Positions 29,661-39,155 are shown, counted from the first letter of the stretch. The stretch is DNA of 64,000 nucleotides from Verrucomicrobiia bacterium (GCA_030432235.1 JAUIHT010000006.1:62001-126000); one strand, 5' to 3'. Translations and numbers: made by a program. The notes: generated by a model from the sequence alone, not told the origin.

Positions 29661-32237
29661 ATGTCCTACGAAACCATCTCCCTGACAGGCCCCGGCGTCC
29701 GCACACTGGAGGGCAAATACAATATCCAAACCGCCATGCCCTTGGGTGGCATTGGCGCCGGCTGCATCTGCCTGAACGGCCAGGGCGGACTACAGGACTT
29801 CTCCATACGAAACCGCGCAGCCACGACCATGCTCCCTGACCACAATGGTTTCCTGAACGATGTCGGCTTTGGGTCCATTCACTGGCGCAACGGCACGCAG
29901 GACCGGCGTAATCTAATTGTGGAGGCCCCGCTTCCCGCCGAAAAGATCTATGCCTTCGGCACCCAGGTTATGGGACATCGGAAAGGTGGTATCATCGGCC
30001 TGCCCCATTACCAGGAGTCCAAATTCGTGGGTAGCTTTCCGTTCGGACAGGTCATTCTCAGCGACAAGACCTTCCCCCTGCAGGCAACCATAACCGGATG
30101 GAACCCCTTCATTCCCAGTGACGTAGAAAACTCAGGCATTCCCGCAGCCATCCTGGAGTACCGTTTTGAGAATACGTCTACGGAAACCGTGGAATATGAT
30201 TTTGCCTACAGCTTGTCGCATCTTGCACAAATACAGGGTGCCCCCAAGGACACCTCCACGCGCAATGAGAAGATAGACGAGGGCGGCATCCACCTCTTCA
30301 ATAATTATGCAGCCACCAGTGAGCTGCATGGCTCCGCGGCAGTCATCTCGTTGGATCAGACGCCGGACGCCATCAAGGCGATGTGGTATCGCGGGTTCTG
30401 GTTCGACAGCCTCACCATGCTATGGAACGAGTTGGAATCCGGGCAATTCACCCCCAATGACGGCGTCCATGCAGAGCACTGCAAAGGCTGGAATGGAGGG
30501 ACCCTGCTCTTCAAGGGAGAGCTAAAGCCCGGGGATTCGGTCACCTACCCTCTTGCCATTACCTGGCACTTTCCCAACGGCCATTTCCATAGCGGCTACC
30601 CCAAAGAGAAGAACGATTTACCCACCCCGCCCTGGCGCACCTGGTACTCGACCCGTTGGAAAAACGCCGCAGAGGTTGCCCGCTATCTAAAGTCTCACGG
30701 GCCCAGCCTGCGTGAGCAAACGCTCGCCTTCCGCGACACCCTGATGAGCTCGACCCTACCCGGCGAGGTACTGGATGCGCTTTCCGCTAATCTCGCCATC
30801 CTGAAATCGCCTACCGTGCTACGCCAGGCCAACGGAGACTTCTGGGCTTGGGAAGGCTCCGGCGTCACCTATGGCTCCTGCCCCGGCTCCTGCACCCATG
30901 TATGGAACTATGCGCAGGCACTGGCACACCTCTTTCCTGAGCTGGAGCGCAGCCTGCGCACTCAGGAGTACCACAATGCCATGGATGAAAGCGGCCATGT
31001 CGTTTTCCGTTTTCCGCTACCCTCCGGACCATCCCAAATCCACGATTATTATGCAGCCGCCGACGGGCAGCTTGGCGGACTATTAAAGCTACATCGAGAC
31101 TGGGTTATCTGCGGCGACACCGCTTGGCTTGCCTCACTGTATCCCCTCGCCAAGAGAAGTCTGGAATACTGCATTGCCACCTGGGATCCCGAGGAAAAGG
31201 GCAATCTCTTCCACCCCCACCACAACACCTACGACATCGAATTCAAGGGCCCCAACGGCATGTGCGGCAGCATCTACATCGCCGCACTGTCCGCCATGAG
31301 CGCTCTGGCGAAAACCCTCGGCGAGGAGACGGATGCCGAGCGATACCAACACATTGCCCAACGAGGCGCCAGACACCTTAGCACCGAGCTGTTTAACGGG
31401 GAATATTACTTTCAAAAAGTCGACGATTCGGACGCTCATCCCAACAACGAGAAGGCCGGTTTTTTTCAGGACTCATCACCCAACGATCCGGAGTACAGAA
31501 AGCTCATACAGGAAGAAGGCCCAAAATATCAATATGGCGAGGGCTGCCTGTCCGACGGCATTATCGGTGCCTGGTTTGCTTTGGCCTGCGGTGTCACGAC
31601 CCCCATGGACACGCAGGAAATTCGCCAAACCCTCCAGTCCATCTACCGCTACAATTTCCGCGGATCATTGGAAAACCATACCAATGCGCAACGCCCGGGC
31701 TATGCGCTCAATCAGGAAGGTGGGCTTCTTCTCTGCTCCTGGCCCAAAGGACCGCGACCCTCCCTGCCCTTTGTCTACGCCGACGAAGTCTGGACAGGCA
31801 TCGAATACCAGGTTGCCAGCCATCTGATCAGCGAGGGCTTTATCAGCGAAGGGCTCGATATCGTTCGCACGACCCGTAGCCGCTACGACGGCTATACGCG
31901 CAATCCCTGGAATGAATATGAATGCGGCTCTTACTACGCCAGGGCATTGGCCAGCTACGCACTCCTACAGGCCTGCTCCGGCATAGCCTATGACGCTGTT
32001 CATCGGCACCTTACTATTTCCCCCAGGATTCAGCCCGAGCCCTACCAGTGCTTTTTCACGTTTGGAGAAGGCTATGGTAAAGTGGAAATCAAAGAAGGCG
32101 CGATCACGGTTCATTCGCTTAGAGGTCATTTCGAGCTCGATAAGCTCACCTATGCTCCCCCAAAAAACGAGCGTAGCCGAGTCTTTGAGGTCGGCACGAC
32201 CATAACTGAAAGCGGCAAAGCTGAATTCCTGCTTTAA
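29661..32237 (+). CDS. GH116-family (GBA2-like) glycosidase
   Basis: 858 aa, no signal peptide. N-terminal beta domain begins MPLGGIGAGCICLNGQGG, a family signature. The (alpha/alpha)6 domain has GSCPGSCTHVWNYAQALAHL, HNTYDIEFKGPNGMCGS and GEGCLSDGIIGAWFALACG, whose Asp corresponds to the acid/base of GH116. The nucleophile Glu is probably in FWAWEGSG, but that is a tentative alignment from memory. GH116 includes beta-glucosidases, beta-xylosidases and N-acetylglucosaminidases. With the GH94 gene upstream it suggests intracellular processing of beta-linked oligosaccharides. Confidence 0.86.
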   Translation: MSYETISLTGPGVRTLEGKYNIQTAMPLGGIGAGCICLNGQGGLQDFSIRNRAATTMLPDHNGFLNDVGFGSIHWRNGTQDRRNLIVEAPLPAEKIYAFGTQVMGHRKGGIIGLPHYQESKFVGSFPFGQVILSDKTFPLQATITGWNPFIPSDVENSGIPAAILEYRFENTSTETVEYDFAYSLSHLAQIQGAPKDTSTRNEKIDEGGIHLFNNYAATSELHGSAAVISLDQTPDAIKAMWYRGFWFDSLTMLWNELESGQFTPNDGVHAEHCKGWNGGTLLFKGELKPGDSVTYPLAITWHFPNGHFHSGYPKEKNDLPTPPWRTWYSTRWKNAAEVARYLKSHGPSLREQTLAFRDTLMSSTLPGEVLDALSANLAILKSPTVLRQANGDFWAWEGSGVTYGSCPGSCTHVWNYAQALAHLFPELERSLRTQEYHNAMDESGHVVFRFPLPSGPSQIHDYYAAADGQLGGLLKLHRDWVICGDTAWLASLYPLAKRSLEYCIATWDPEEKGNLFHPHHNTYDIEFKGPNGMCGSIYIAALSAMSALAKTLGEETDAERYQHIAQRGARHLSTELFNGEYYFQKVDDSDAHPNNEKAGFFQDSSPNDPEYRKLIQEEGPKYQYGEGCLSDGIIGAWFALACGVTTPMDTQEIRQTLQSIYRYNFRGSLENHTNAQRPGYALNQEGGLLLCSWPKGPRPSLPFVYADEVWTGIEYQVASHLISEGFISEGLDIVRTTRSRYDGYTRNPWNEYECGSYYARALASYALLQACSGIAYDAVHRHLTISPRIQPEPYQCFFTFGEGYGKVEIKEGAITVHSLRGHFELDKLTYAPPKNERSRVFEVGTTITESGKAEFLL

Positions 32238-32355
32238 CCCTACAGCCCGGCTCCAGCTCAGTCCACACTTCCATGCCACATCAGCCCTGAGGAGAGCGAT
32301 CGCCAAAAACTAGAACGTTATATTTTATTTGGCATAATCTTCAACTCTAGCACAG

Positions 32356-32375
32356 ATATTTTATTGCTAAAATAT
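32356..32375. promoter_or_regulatory. Palindromic operator, TTTTATTGCTAAAA type
   Basis: ATATTTTATTGCTAAAATAT: two perfect 8-base arms (ATATTTTA/TAAAATAT) around TTGC. The core resembles the TTTTTAATGCTAAAA operators at 19771-19844 and the palindrome at 44584-44601. It is about 90 bases upstream of the -35 box of the PEP-CTERM gene promoter. Confidence 0.5.
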
Positions 32376-32447
32376 AATCATGTACCCCCATATCCCTTTA
32401 TTTTATAAGCAATTAAAGAGCAAATGGCCATCCGCTAGAAAAACCCG

Positions 32448-32479
32448 TTGACAACAACCTTCCTAGGTTTAATGTTAAC
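32448..32479 (+). promoter_or_regulatory. Promoter with TTTAATGTTAA-type operator before the PEP-CTERM gene
   Basis: A consensus -35 TTGACA (32448-32453) is followed by GTTTAATGTTAAC (32467-32479), which occupies the -10 region. Position and sequence suggest a LacI-type operator that blocks this promoter. The gene starts at 32538. Confidence 0.5.
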
Positions 32480-32537
32480 TCTAATATGCGATAATCCCCA
32501 TTAAAAAGCCACCGGCTAACCCCAACGAAAACAACCT

Positions 32538-33206
32538 ATGATGCTAAAAAAATACCTACCCTTTGTTATCGCCAGCGCGATAATGTCTGCTGCTTCAGCC
32601 CAAACGCTGGTACTGGTTGACTTAGGTCCCACAGCCGTCGTCGGAGAGGATTCCTTCGGCCACTATTGGAATTCAACCGAAGGCAATATCGCCGACTTGG
32701 TAGATTCAAACAACGCCACTACCGGTATCAGCTTTACATTCGCGCCTGTTCCGGGCTCCGGAACTGCCGGACCGTCCACGACGACGATTGGCAATCCGCT
32801 TCAGGTTGCCAATGCAACGTCTGACTATGTCTTCCCCAGCGGCAGTTTCGATATCGTCTTGGGAAATTTACCGAATGGCACCTACGATTTTGAGTTTTTC
32901 GGAGGACGTAACTCATTTCAGGACCGCCAAGCGCGCTACACCGTAGCCGGTGGTAACAAGAGCGATTTCGGCATTCTTCAGGTTTCCGCCCCTGGCACCG
33001 GCGCAAATACGAGTGCTACCGTTTCCCTTAGCGGTTTTACCCCGGATGGATCCAACGAAATCGTGATTACCACTTCCAATGAAGTCTCCATCGGCTACCT
33101 GAATGCCTTCTCCATTACTTATACGGTCCCCGAGCCCTCCACCTATGCCTTGATTGCAGGAGTCTTAGTATTGGGCATCGTGGCAATCTGGCGTCGACGC
33201 AACTAA
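32538..33206 (+). CDS. PEP-CTERM surface protein of unknown function
   Basis: 222 aa. N-terminal Sec signal (FVIASAIMSAASA, cleavage before QTLVLVDLG). The C-terminus has the full exosortase sorting signal: VPEPSTYALIAG, a hydrophobic helix and the basic end WRRRN. The middle is beta-rich (FDIVLGNLPNGTYDFEFFGG) with no catalytic motif; a carbohydrate-binding or matrix role is possible. PEP-CTERM proteins are processed by an exosortase (not in this window) and usually end up in the envelope or extracellular matrix. A strong terminator follows at 33232. Confidence 0.88.
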   Translation: MMLKKYLPFVIASAIMSAASAQTLVLVDLGPTAVVGEDSFGHYWNSTEGNIADLVDSNNATTGISFTFAPVPGSGTAGPSTTTIGNPLQVANATSDYVFPSGSFDIVLGNLPNGTYDFEFFGGRNSFQDRQARYTVAGGNKSDFGILQVSAPGTGANTSATVSLSGFTPDGSNEIVITTSNEVSIGYLNAFSITYTVPEPSTYALIAGVLVLGIVAIWRRRN

Positions 33207-33231
33207 ACGTCACCATATGTTATGCTACAGG

Positions 33232-33257
33232 CCTTTCGGGAAACCGGGAGGTTTTTT
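33232..33257 (+). terminator. Rho-independent terminator after the PEP-CTERM gene
   Basis: Stem CCTTTCGG/CCGGGAGG (two G-T wobbles) with a GAAA tetraloop, followed by six T residues. It lies 26 bases after the stop and inside the long open frame that extends upstream of the next gene, supporting 33316 as the true start there. Confidence 0.85.
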
Positions 33258-33315
33258 CATTCAAGCCCGAGGAAGTTTCCGCACTTTGCTAGAGAATGGA
33301 TGCCCGCTAACCCCG

Positions 33316-35109
33316 ATGCCATTCACACAAACATCAACAACAGGCTCCCGCACCATTCTGAGCCTGACAGCCCTTGCTTGGTGCCTTGCCAGTGGCACGC
33401 TTTGCTCTAGCGCCAAAGCAGCCGATTCTCTGCTATTTATCGGTAATAGTTTTACCTTGGGTAATTACGACCCGGACGCTTCCGCCCTTGGAGGTGTACC
33501 CGGAATGGTCCAGTTTATGATTCAAAACGATGGGCCAGGCAACGCCGAGGTCCAAACCGCCGCCACCTCCAGTTACTCCTGGCAGGATCATCTACTCCCA
33601 AATTCGAAAGCATCCATAGAGCTCACCAAAGGAGGCTGGAGTCACGTTATCCTGCAAAATCTCAGCGGTGCGGCCACCGAAGCAAGCGATTACTCTCTCG
33701 AGGATTTTTTGGCAGACGGCCGGGCTCTCCGCGACTTGGCATACGCCTTTTCGCCGGAGGCCCAGCTTGTCCTTTATGAGCCATGGGCCCGCTACCCGAC
33801 ACACCTTATCTACAACGAAGGTGTCTTCGTGCCCGGAGGAGCACGTGAGATGCAAAGGCAGATACGTGAAGCCTATGCCCAACTAGCCAGGGATCTAGGC
33901 GTAATCGTGGCACCCGTCGGTGACGCCGTAGAGCATTGCGTGAGAAACCATCCGGAGCTCTCTATTTACGGCGCGGACAAATACCACCTCAACATTTTGG
34001 GCAGCTATCTGGCAGCCTCTGTTATTTATGCGACGATATATGAGACGGATCCTCGCGGCCTGCCAACCATGTCCGGCATATCTGCCAATGATGCCGCCAG
34101 TGTTCAGGAAATAGCCTGGGAAACAGTGAAGGGCTTCTGGGGCTGGTCCCGAAAAACCGGGCTGGGTTACCGCCCAGGACTGCATATCGCCGACCCTGAT
34201 CAAGACCGCCTGAACAACCTGGAGGAATACGCGATGGGAACAAACCCATTACTGCGGAATACACCGCCTATCCGCTATGAAATCAGCAAAGAAGACGGGC
34301 ACACTTATCAGACCGTCAGCACCCCCTGGGAACCAAAATCCACCGACGTCACGGTTAGGGTACGACGAAGCAGCAATCTCATTGATTGGATAGAGCTCGG
34401 GGCCATCCAAGGTGGCACGCCACAAGGCAGCGGCCTGGTCGAACAAATCGTATACGGCACCGAACATGAAGCCGTCTTTCGTGACACCCAAGCCCTGGAA
34501 TCCGGTACCAGTATTCTGGTGATCGATTACGAGGAAAATCTGGCAGACGAATTCCCGCCTCCAGTGGACAGTGGCATTTTTCAAGCGCATGATATAGGCG
34601 GTTGCGCGGTCGAGGGCATCACCACCTACCACCCCGAAACCGATACCTATGTCCTGCAAGGTTCAGGAACGAACATGTTTTATGCTACCGACCTGCTCCA
34701 TTATGCCCATACCACGATGACCGGCGACGGCACCATCACCGCAAGAATCACCTCAACCTCCTCCCCTACGCTCAAGGCCGGGGTCATGATGCGCGAAAAC
34801 CTGCGTAGCGATTCACCACATGCCGCATGCCTGCTAACCAATGGCTCCATTGCATTTCACCGCCGCCCCGAATTAGGCGCCAATACCAAAAACACGCAAA
34901 CCAAGGTCAGCGCACCTTGGTGGGTACGACTGACACGAGACAGCGCCACCCATACCTTCACTGCGGAGCGTTCTCAAGACGGCGTTCATTGGACAGTACT
35001 CAACACCGAGGTCGTTGTCATGCCTGATGAAATTGAAGTTGGCTTGTTTGTCTGCGGCCAGAGCGACCAACTGCAGACAACAGAATTCAAAGAACTGCAG
35101 ATGCCATAA
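33316..35109 (+). CDS. Secreted SGNH/GDSL esterase with C-terminal DUF1349-like domain
   Basis: 597 aa from the ATG at 33316; the frame is open from 33217 but a terminator lies in that part. Signal peptide ends near SSAKAADS. The SGNH catalytic domain (DUF4886-like) has the nucleophile block LLFIGNSFTLGN and the Asp-His block DKYHLNILGSY. After it comes a linker with the Verrucomicrobia-style DPDQDRLNNLEEYAMGTNPL repeat, and the last ~180 residues resemble a DUF1349 concanavalin-like domain (MMRENLRSDSPHAACLLTNG). Likely an extracellular glycan or lipid deacylase with a binding module. Its catalytic domain is paralogous to the protein at 48447-49301. Confidence 0.84.
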   Translation: MPFTQTSTTGSRTILSLTALAWCLASGTLCSSAKAADSLLFIGNSFTLGNYDPDASALGGVPGMVQFMIQNDGPGNAEVQTAATSSYSWQDHLLPNSKASIELTKGGWSHVILQNLSGAATEASDYSLEDFLADGRALRDLAYAFSPEAQLVLYEPWARYPTHLIYNEGVFVPGGAREMQRQIREAYAQLARDLGVIVAPVGDAVEHCVRNHPELSIYGADKYHLNILGSYLAASVIYATIYETDPRGLPTMSGISANDAASVQEIAWETVKGFWGWSRKTGLGYRPGLHIADPDQDRLNNLEEYAMGTNPLLRNTPPIRYEISKEDGHTYQTVSTPWEPKSTDVTVRVRRSSNLIDWIELGAIQGGTPQGSGLVEQIVYGTEHEAVFRDTQALESGTSILVIDYEENLADEFPPPVDSGIFQAHDIGGCAVEGITTYHPETDTYVLQGSGTNMFYATDLLHYAHTTMTGDGTITARITSTSSPTLKAGVMMRENLRSDSPHAACLLTNGSIAFHRRPELGANTKNTQTKVSAPWWVRLTRDSATHTFTAERSQDGVHWTVLNTEVVVMPDEIEVGLFVCGQSDQLQTTEFKELQMP

Positions 35110-35162
35110 AAAAGACGTAATCAGACAGCGCAGCGATTCTTATTGGTATACCTAGTAGATGA

Positions 35163-35168
35163 TATAAT
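35163..35168 (+). promoter_or_regulatory. Possible -10 box very close to the DUF2961 start codon
   Basis: Perfect TATAAT only 10 bases before the ATG at 35179. A transcript from it would begin about 4 bases before the ATG, making the mRNA almost leaderless. The -35 region is poor, so this is a weak call. Confidence 0.3.
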
Positions 35169-35178
35169 TTTGAGCCTT

Positions 35179-36333
35179 ATGAAACAATTCAACGGCCTCG
35201 GCTTAAACCTGGGGAATCTCTCCCGACTTTCACACGCACAATCACGCTCGCTGTCTCCGGAGAATCCAAGCGGGGCAGTATGCAGCGGCGGCCGCTCCAC
35301 CCCTCCGGTGGACGAAGCGGGCAACCATACCGGCCCGGCACGCTATCTGGGGAAAGGCTGGAAAGTACGCCCCTGCATCGAAATCCAGGCAGGCGAAACC
35401 GCCGAGGTAGCGAATATCGAAGGCCCCGGAGCCATCCAGCAGATCTGGATGACCTGCACGGGGGTTAACCGTACCTCGATACTTCGTTTTTATTGGGAAG
35501 ACCAGGAGCAGCCATCGGTGGAGTGTCCGATCGGGGACTTTTTTGCCAGCCCCTACACTTCGTTTGATGTGTTTGCTCAAATTAGCTCAATTCCCGTCTG
35601 CGTAAATCCGGGCAATGCCTTCAACTGCTATTGGGAAATGCCTTTCCGCAAACGCTGCCGGATCACTCTGGAAAACCGCGATGTCTGCAGCCCCATCACC
35701 CTGTTCTACCAGATAAACTACACCCTTACAGAAGTACCGGAGGATATCGGCTATTTCCACGCACAGTTTCGTCGCAGCCGCCCAGTCATGGAAGGAGAAG
35801 TGCATACCATTCTCGAGGGCATTGCCGGTCAAGGCCACTACGTTGGCACCAGCATGGCCTGGCAGGTCAATCACAACAGCTGGTGGGGCGAAGGCGAAAT
35901 CAAGTTTTACATCGACGGCGATGCGGACCCGGCAAACTCCGACGGCGAAATAGTGGGCGGCTCCACCGGTTACCCAACCATCTGCGGCACGGGAACCGAG
36001 GATTATTTTTGCGGCTCCTACAACTTTGAAAACAAGCAGACGAAACAATACCAGGAGTTCACCACGCCGTATGCCGGCATGCCGCACGTCATCAGGCCCG
36101 ATGGCACCTATATCGCCAATACACGCTTCGCCCTGTATCGCTGGCATATCATGGACCCCGTCCGCTTCGAGAAGGACCTCAAGGTGACCATACAGTCCTT
36201 GGGCTGGACTCGTCGCGGCAACTACCTGCAGCGTCTGGATGACATCGCTTCGATCGCTTTCTGGTATCAGTCGCTACCGACAAGCCCAACCTTCCCCGCC
36301 CTGCCCGAAGGAGCCGCCATCGACAACCTCTAG
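35179..36333 (+). CDS. DUF2961 (GH172-like) protein
   Basis: 384 aa from the ATG at 35179 (12 codons inside the longest frame), which starts directly at the family's FNGLGLNLGNLSRL motif. Other DUF2961 hallmarks: GPGAIQQIWMT, the acidic YWEDQEQPSVECPIGDFF segment with the expected catalytic Glu, HNSWWGEGEIKFYIDGD and GTGTEDYFCGSYNFEN. DUF2961 is the basis of CAZy family GH172, whose known members act on alpha-D-fructofuranosides and alpha-D-arabinofuranosides. No signal peptide, so cytoplasmic. Co-directional with the SGNH gene upstream, converging on the next gene at a hairpin. Confidence 0.87.
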   Translation: MKQFNGLGLNLGNLSRLSHAQSRSLSPENPSGAVCSGGRSTPPVDEAGNHTGPARYLGKGWKVRPCIEIQAGETAEVANIEGPGAIQQIWMTCTGVNRTSILRFYWEDQEQPSVECPIGDFFASPYTSFDVFAQISSIPVCVNPGNAFNCYWEMPFRKRCRITLENRDVCSPITLFYQINYTLTEVPEDIGYFHAQFRRSRPVMEGEVHTILEGIAGQGHYVGTSMAWQVNHNSWWGEGEIKFYIDGDADPANSDGEIVGGSTGYPTICGTGTEDYFCGSYNFENKQTKQYQEFTTPYAGMPHVIRPDGTYIANTRFALYRWHIMDPVRFEKDLKVTIQSLGWTRRGNYLQRLDDIASIAFWYQSLPTSPTFPALPEGAAIDNL

Positions 36334-36337
36334 TCGG

Positions 36338-36367
36338 TTCCCGGGGCGCACCTCAAACCCCGGGGAA
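36338..36367. terminator. Hairpin between convergent genes, probable bidirectional terminator
   Basis: TTCCCGGGG (36338-36346) pairs with CCCCGGGGAA (36358-36367) with one bulged G and a short loop. It starts 4 bases after the DUF2961 stop and 26 bases before the stop of the opposing gene. There is no long T tract on either side, so efficiency is uncertain. Confidence 0.5.
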
Positions 36368-36392
36368 TTACGTAAAAGCTTCTGGAAAGACT

Positions 36393-39155
36393 TTAGCGCA
36401 CTAACAGTGTCTTGAGCTCCACCGGCTCCAGATCGAGTTTGATGGTGGAGGTGTTAAGCGACAGTCGCTGACCACTCACGGCGGCCGACACCTCACCTGC
36501 CTTGGGCAGTGCGATGTTCACATCCTTGAGAGGTTTCAAGCCGGTATTGATAACGGCCACGTAAGTCCCATTCCGGGGTGTTTTGATCACACGGACCACT
36601 ACATCCTCCTCACTGGCTGCCCCCGGCAATACTTCGCTCGGCATAGCGGGCAGTGCAAGGAAGTTGGCGTTGAAGCGACGTGCGGAATCTGGAAAGCCAC
36701 GATTAAAAACATGCCCGCTGGTATAACCGATGTACCAGGGATCACCATTGGCGACCGCCAAGACTTCAGGCAGCATCTGATAAGAACCGATGCGCTCGAA
36801 GTCCGTCACGAAATAGCCGGTAATGTTGTCCATCGTATCCTCGTTCAGAGGGAACTGACGAACCATGGCCAGTCCCGATTTCGTCCTGTAGGCCTCCAGT
36901 GCCTGCGGATCAGACACGGTGTACTTTCGATTAAACGGATAGGTGATCATCACGCCGTCCAAATCCTGGTAATGCTGTGGGTCGGCCTGAGGCGCGGCAT
37001 GATGCCACTCCCAAGTGCTCCACGTTTTTAACGGTGAGGTAATTGCCTCGTAATACATCCGATTGTCACGCACCTCATCTTCGCTCAGCACCAGCATATT
37101 CTCGTATTCGGAACGCTCCTTCAGCTCTTCTTGCCAAAGCTCAGGCTGGTCGGTTACGAGTGACTTCTGTACACCGCGAATGAGAAATTTGGGTACCGGC
37201 TCCTGATGAATCGGCATAAAGAAAACCAGAGGATTATTGTCTTCTCCGATGCCGTTTTCCTTCAGGTAGTCGTGAATGGCGAGGAGGAATTCCTTACGCT
37301 GGTTGAACCACCATTCGTAGTAATCTTCCAGTGCTTCCGGGTCGTCCTCAAGTTCTTTGCGCTCCATAGGTTCGCGGCCGGTGTCCTCGGCAAAACGCTT
37401 GAGGGTGGGTATCGCAAAGCTCATTGGCATCTGAGAGATGCGCGTGCGCAGCCAGGCACCAAGGAAGTGTCCTTTGTCCTTGTAGCGGATAATCGTCAAG
37501 TAGAGCACGCGCTTGAATTCTTCCAAGGTCTCGGGATCAGTCAGATCGACCTTATTGGCCTCAGCCCAGCGGACATGCGTGTAATGCTCGTCACTGAGTG
37601 GAATAACACGTTCTTCGAGGGCACCCAAGCGGCCACGGCCCTGCTGTCCCGTACTGCCTGCATATTCATAGTAAGGTAAAAGGGTAAGGTTATGCTCGGT
37701 AGCGGCATCAACAATCTCGCTCCAGACGTGCGGGAACTTGTGCACGCGATACCAGGACGGATTCTCCACGTCCCAGTGCTGCGGATGCCCGAACTCCAGC
37801 AGATCCTTGGAGAAGGTATTCATGCCCAGAAAGTTCATCAGGCGCATGTGGTAGATGTACCAGTCGGTAGGATTCGTAACGGTGCGCTCCTCCTCGCTCA
37901 GCGAATTAATGACCGCATCAGCCATCTCCTCCCGATAAAAAAGCGCACGATGCGGAAGGCCCTGTGGCAAATTCAACGGGACGTTGTACTGAGAAGGATC
38001 ACGAACTTCAAAGAGACGGATTCGGGAAACTGCGGCCCCATCCCCCAGGGGAATTTGCTTCGCGCCAGCCTGCCCGATAATGACGTAGAAGCCGTCGATG
38101 GGCGAGAAATGGCGTTTTTTCGGATCGCGGTTTTGCTCGATACCGTCGAAGCGATCATTCAGCCAGAATAACTGCTGGAAAATCTCATACTGCTGCGACT
38201 GCGGAATATTCAGCGACTCGAGATTGGAATTGGTATAACTGAAGAGCGTGTCCCCGACGGCAGCGCCGGTCTGAATACCACGTGTCATGTCCGCGCCGCG
38301 ATTGGAGACATAGAAAGTCCGGGGCTTGTCATCAGGGAACTCCACCGTAAGCAGGTAGGCCTTTCCGGGCTCAATATACTTCCCCTCGCCCACCTTGTAG
38401 GCAAAGAACTTTGGCTCATCGCCTTCGTTGGGTAGAACGCGGGCAGGCTTGCCCAGGAGGTTCTCCACTTTGGAAATATCCTTGGGGTCTTGCTCGAAAG
38501 ACCCTGGAGGCGTGGAACCAGTGAGAATCTCGTCCACGAGCGGTAGCTTACCAAAGAGCGTACCAGTTTCTACTTCCAGACGCTTACCCATGGCGACTTT
38601 GGCCTCGATAATCATGGCCTCTCGTCGCTTCGCGGCAGCATTATTTTCAGCGACGATCACCGAGCCTTCGGGCGTATAGGCGTACACCAGCATTTCCCCA
38701 AATCCACCGGAATTGGAAGGCGCCACGACGCGGAGATAGCGCGTGCGTACATCCAAGTCACCATGTGTTTTCCAAACCTTGTTGCCGACGCCATCTTCCT
38801 TGGCGATTTCGGTCCAAGCATCCGGTTCTCCCGCATAGACGAAAACATCCGCATGTCCGTAAAGGTCCCAGAACATGATCCGGGAAAGATGCGTTTCACC
38901 ACCCAGGTCGAGTATGAACTCTTGCGGCCCCTTCCAGTCCGTTTCGGCGACAGATAGCATTGGGTTTTCGCCAATCGATTGTTCATCGATCAAGTTCGTT
39001 GGCATCTCCTCGGAAATCACCATATTTGGAGTGAGTGGTACCTGCGCATCCGGTATTTTCTCAACATACTGTGCACTGAGTTGCGATGCGCAGCCGATGC
39101 CGACTATAGTAAAATAAAGGCGAATATCAGAAATCGAAAACAAACGTCGAATCAT
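36393..39155 (-). CDS. Large secreted protein with discoidin-like N-terminus; unrecognised, possibly glycosidase-like
   Basis: 920 aa from the ATG at 39155, preferred because it puts the signal peptide at the terminus (LYFTIVGIGCASQLSAQ). Residues ~60-190 look like an F5/8-type C (discoidin) beta-sandwich (FILDLGGETHLSRIMFWD, TRYLRVVAPSNSGGFGEM). The central 350 residues look like a (beta/alpha) barrel rich in Trp, Tyr and acids (LTLLPYYEYAGS, KDKGHFLGAWLRTRISQMP), and the last ~80 are a beta-sandwich (VVRVIKTPRNGTYVAVIN). I do not recognise the family. Its own promoter region carries TTTAACGTGTACGTTATA at 39237. Confidence 0.75.
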   Translation of the reverse strand: MIRRLFSISDIRLYFTIVGIGCASQLSAQYVEKIPDAQVPLTPNMVISEEMPTNLIDEQSIGENPMLSVAETDWKGPQEFILDLGGETHLSRIMFWDLYGHADVFVYAGEPDAWTEIAKEDGVGNKVWKTHGDLDVRTRYLRVVAPSNSGGFGEMLVYAYTPEGSVIVAENNAAAKRREAMIIEAKVAMGKRLEVETGTLFGKLPLVDEILTGSTPPGSFEQDPKDISKVENLLGKPARVLPNEGDEPKFFAYKVGEGKYIEPGKAYLLTVEFPDDKPRTFYVSNRGADMTRGIQTGAAVGDTLFSYTNSNLESLNIPQSQQYEIFQQLFWLNDRFDGIEQNRDPKKRHFSPIDGFYVIIGQAGAKQIPLGDGAAVSRIRLFEVRDPSQYNVPLNLPQGLPHRALFYREEMADAVINSLSEEERTVTNPTDWYIYHMRLMNFLGMNTFSKDLLEFGHPQHWDVENPSWYRVHKFPHVWSEIVDAATEHNLTLLPYYEYAGSTGQQGRGRLGALEERVIPLSDEHYTHVRWAEANKVDLTDPETLEEFKRVLYLTIIRYKDKGHFLGAWLRTRISQMPMSFAIPTLKRFAEDTGREPMERKELEDDPEALEDYYEWWFNQRKEFLLAIHDYLKENGIGEDNNPLVFFMPIHQEPVPKFLIRGVQKSLVTDQPELWQEELKERSEYENMLVLSEDEVRDNRMYYEAITSPLKTWSTWEWHHAAPQADPQHYQDLDGVMITYPFNRKYTVSDPQALEAYRTKSGLAMVRQFPLNEDTMDNITGYFVTDFERIGSYQMLPEVLAVANGDPWYIGYTSGHVFNRGFPDSARRFNANFLALPAMPSEVLPGAASEEDVVVRVIKTPRNGTYVAVINTGLKPLKDVNIALPKAGEVSAAVSGQRLSLNTSTIKLDLEPVELKTLLVR

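Larger units (their letters stand above)
32238..32537 (+). other. 300-base AT-rich intergenic region with several operator-like sites
   Basis: No gene seen. It holds AGAACGTTATATT (32312-32324), the perfect-armed palindrome at 32356-32375 and a promoter-like segment at 32448-32479, all listed or discussed separately. This is the most operator-dense gap in the window. Confidence 0.6.
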
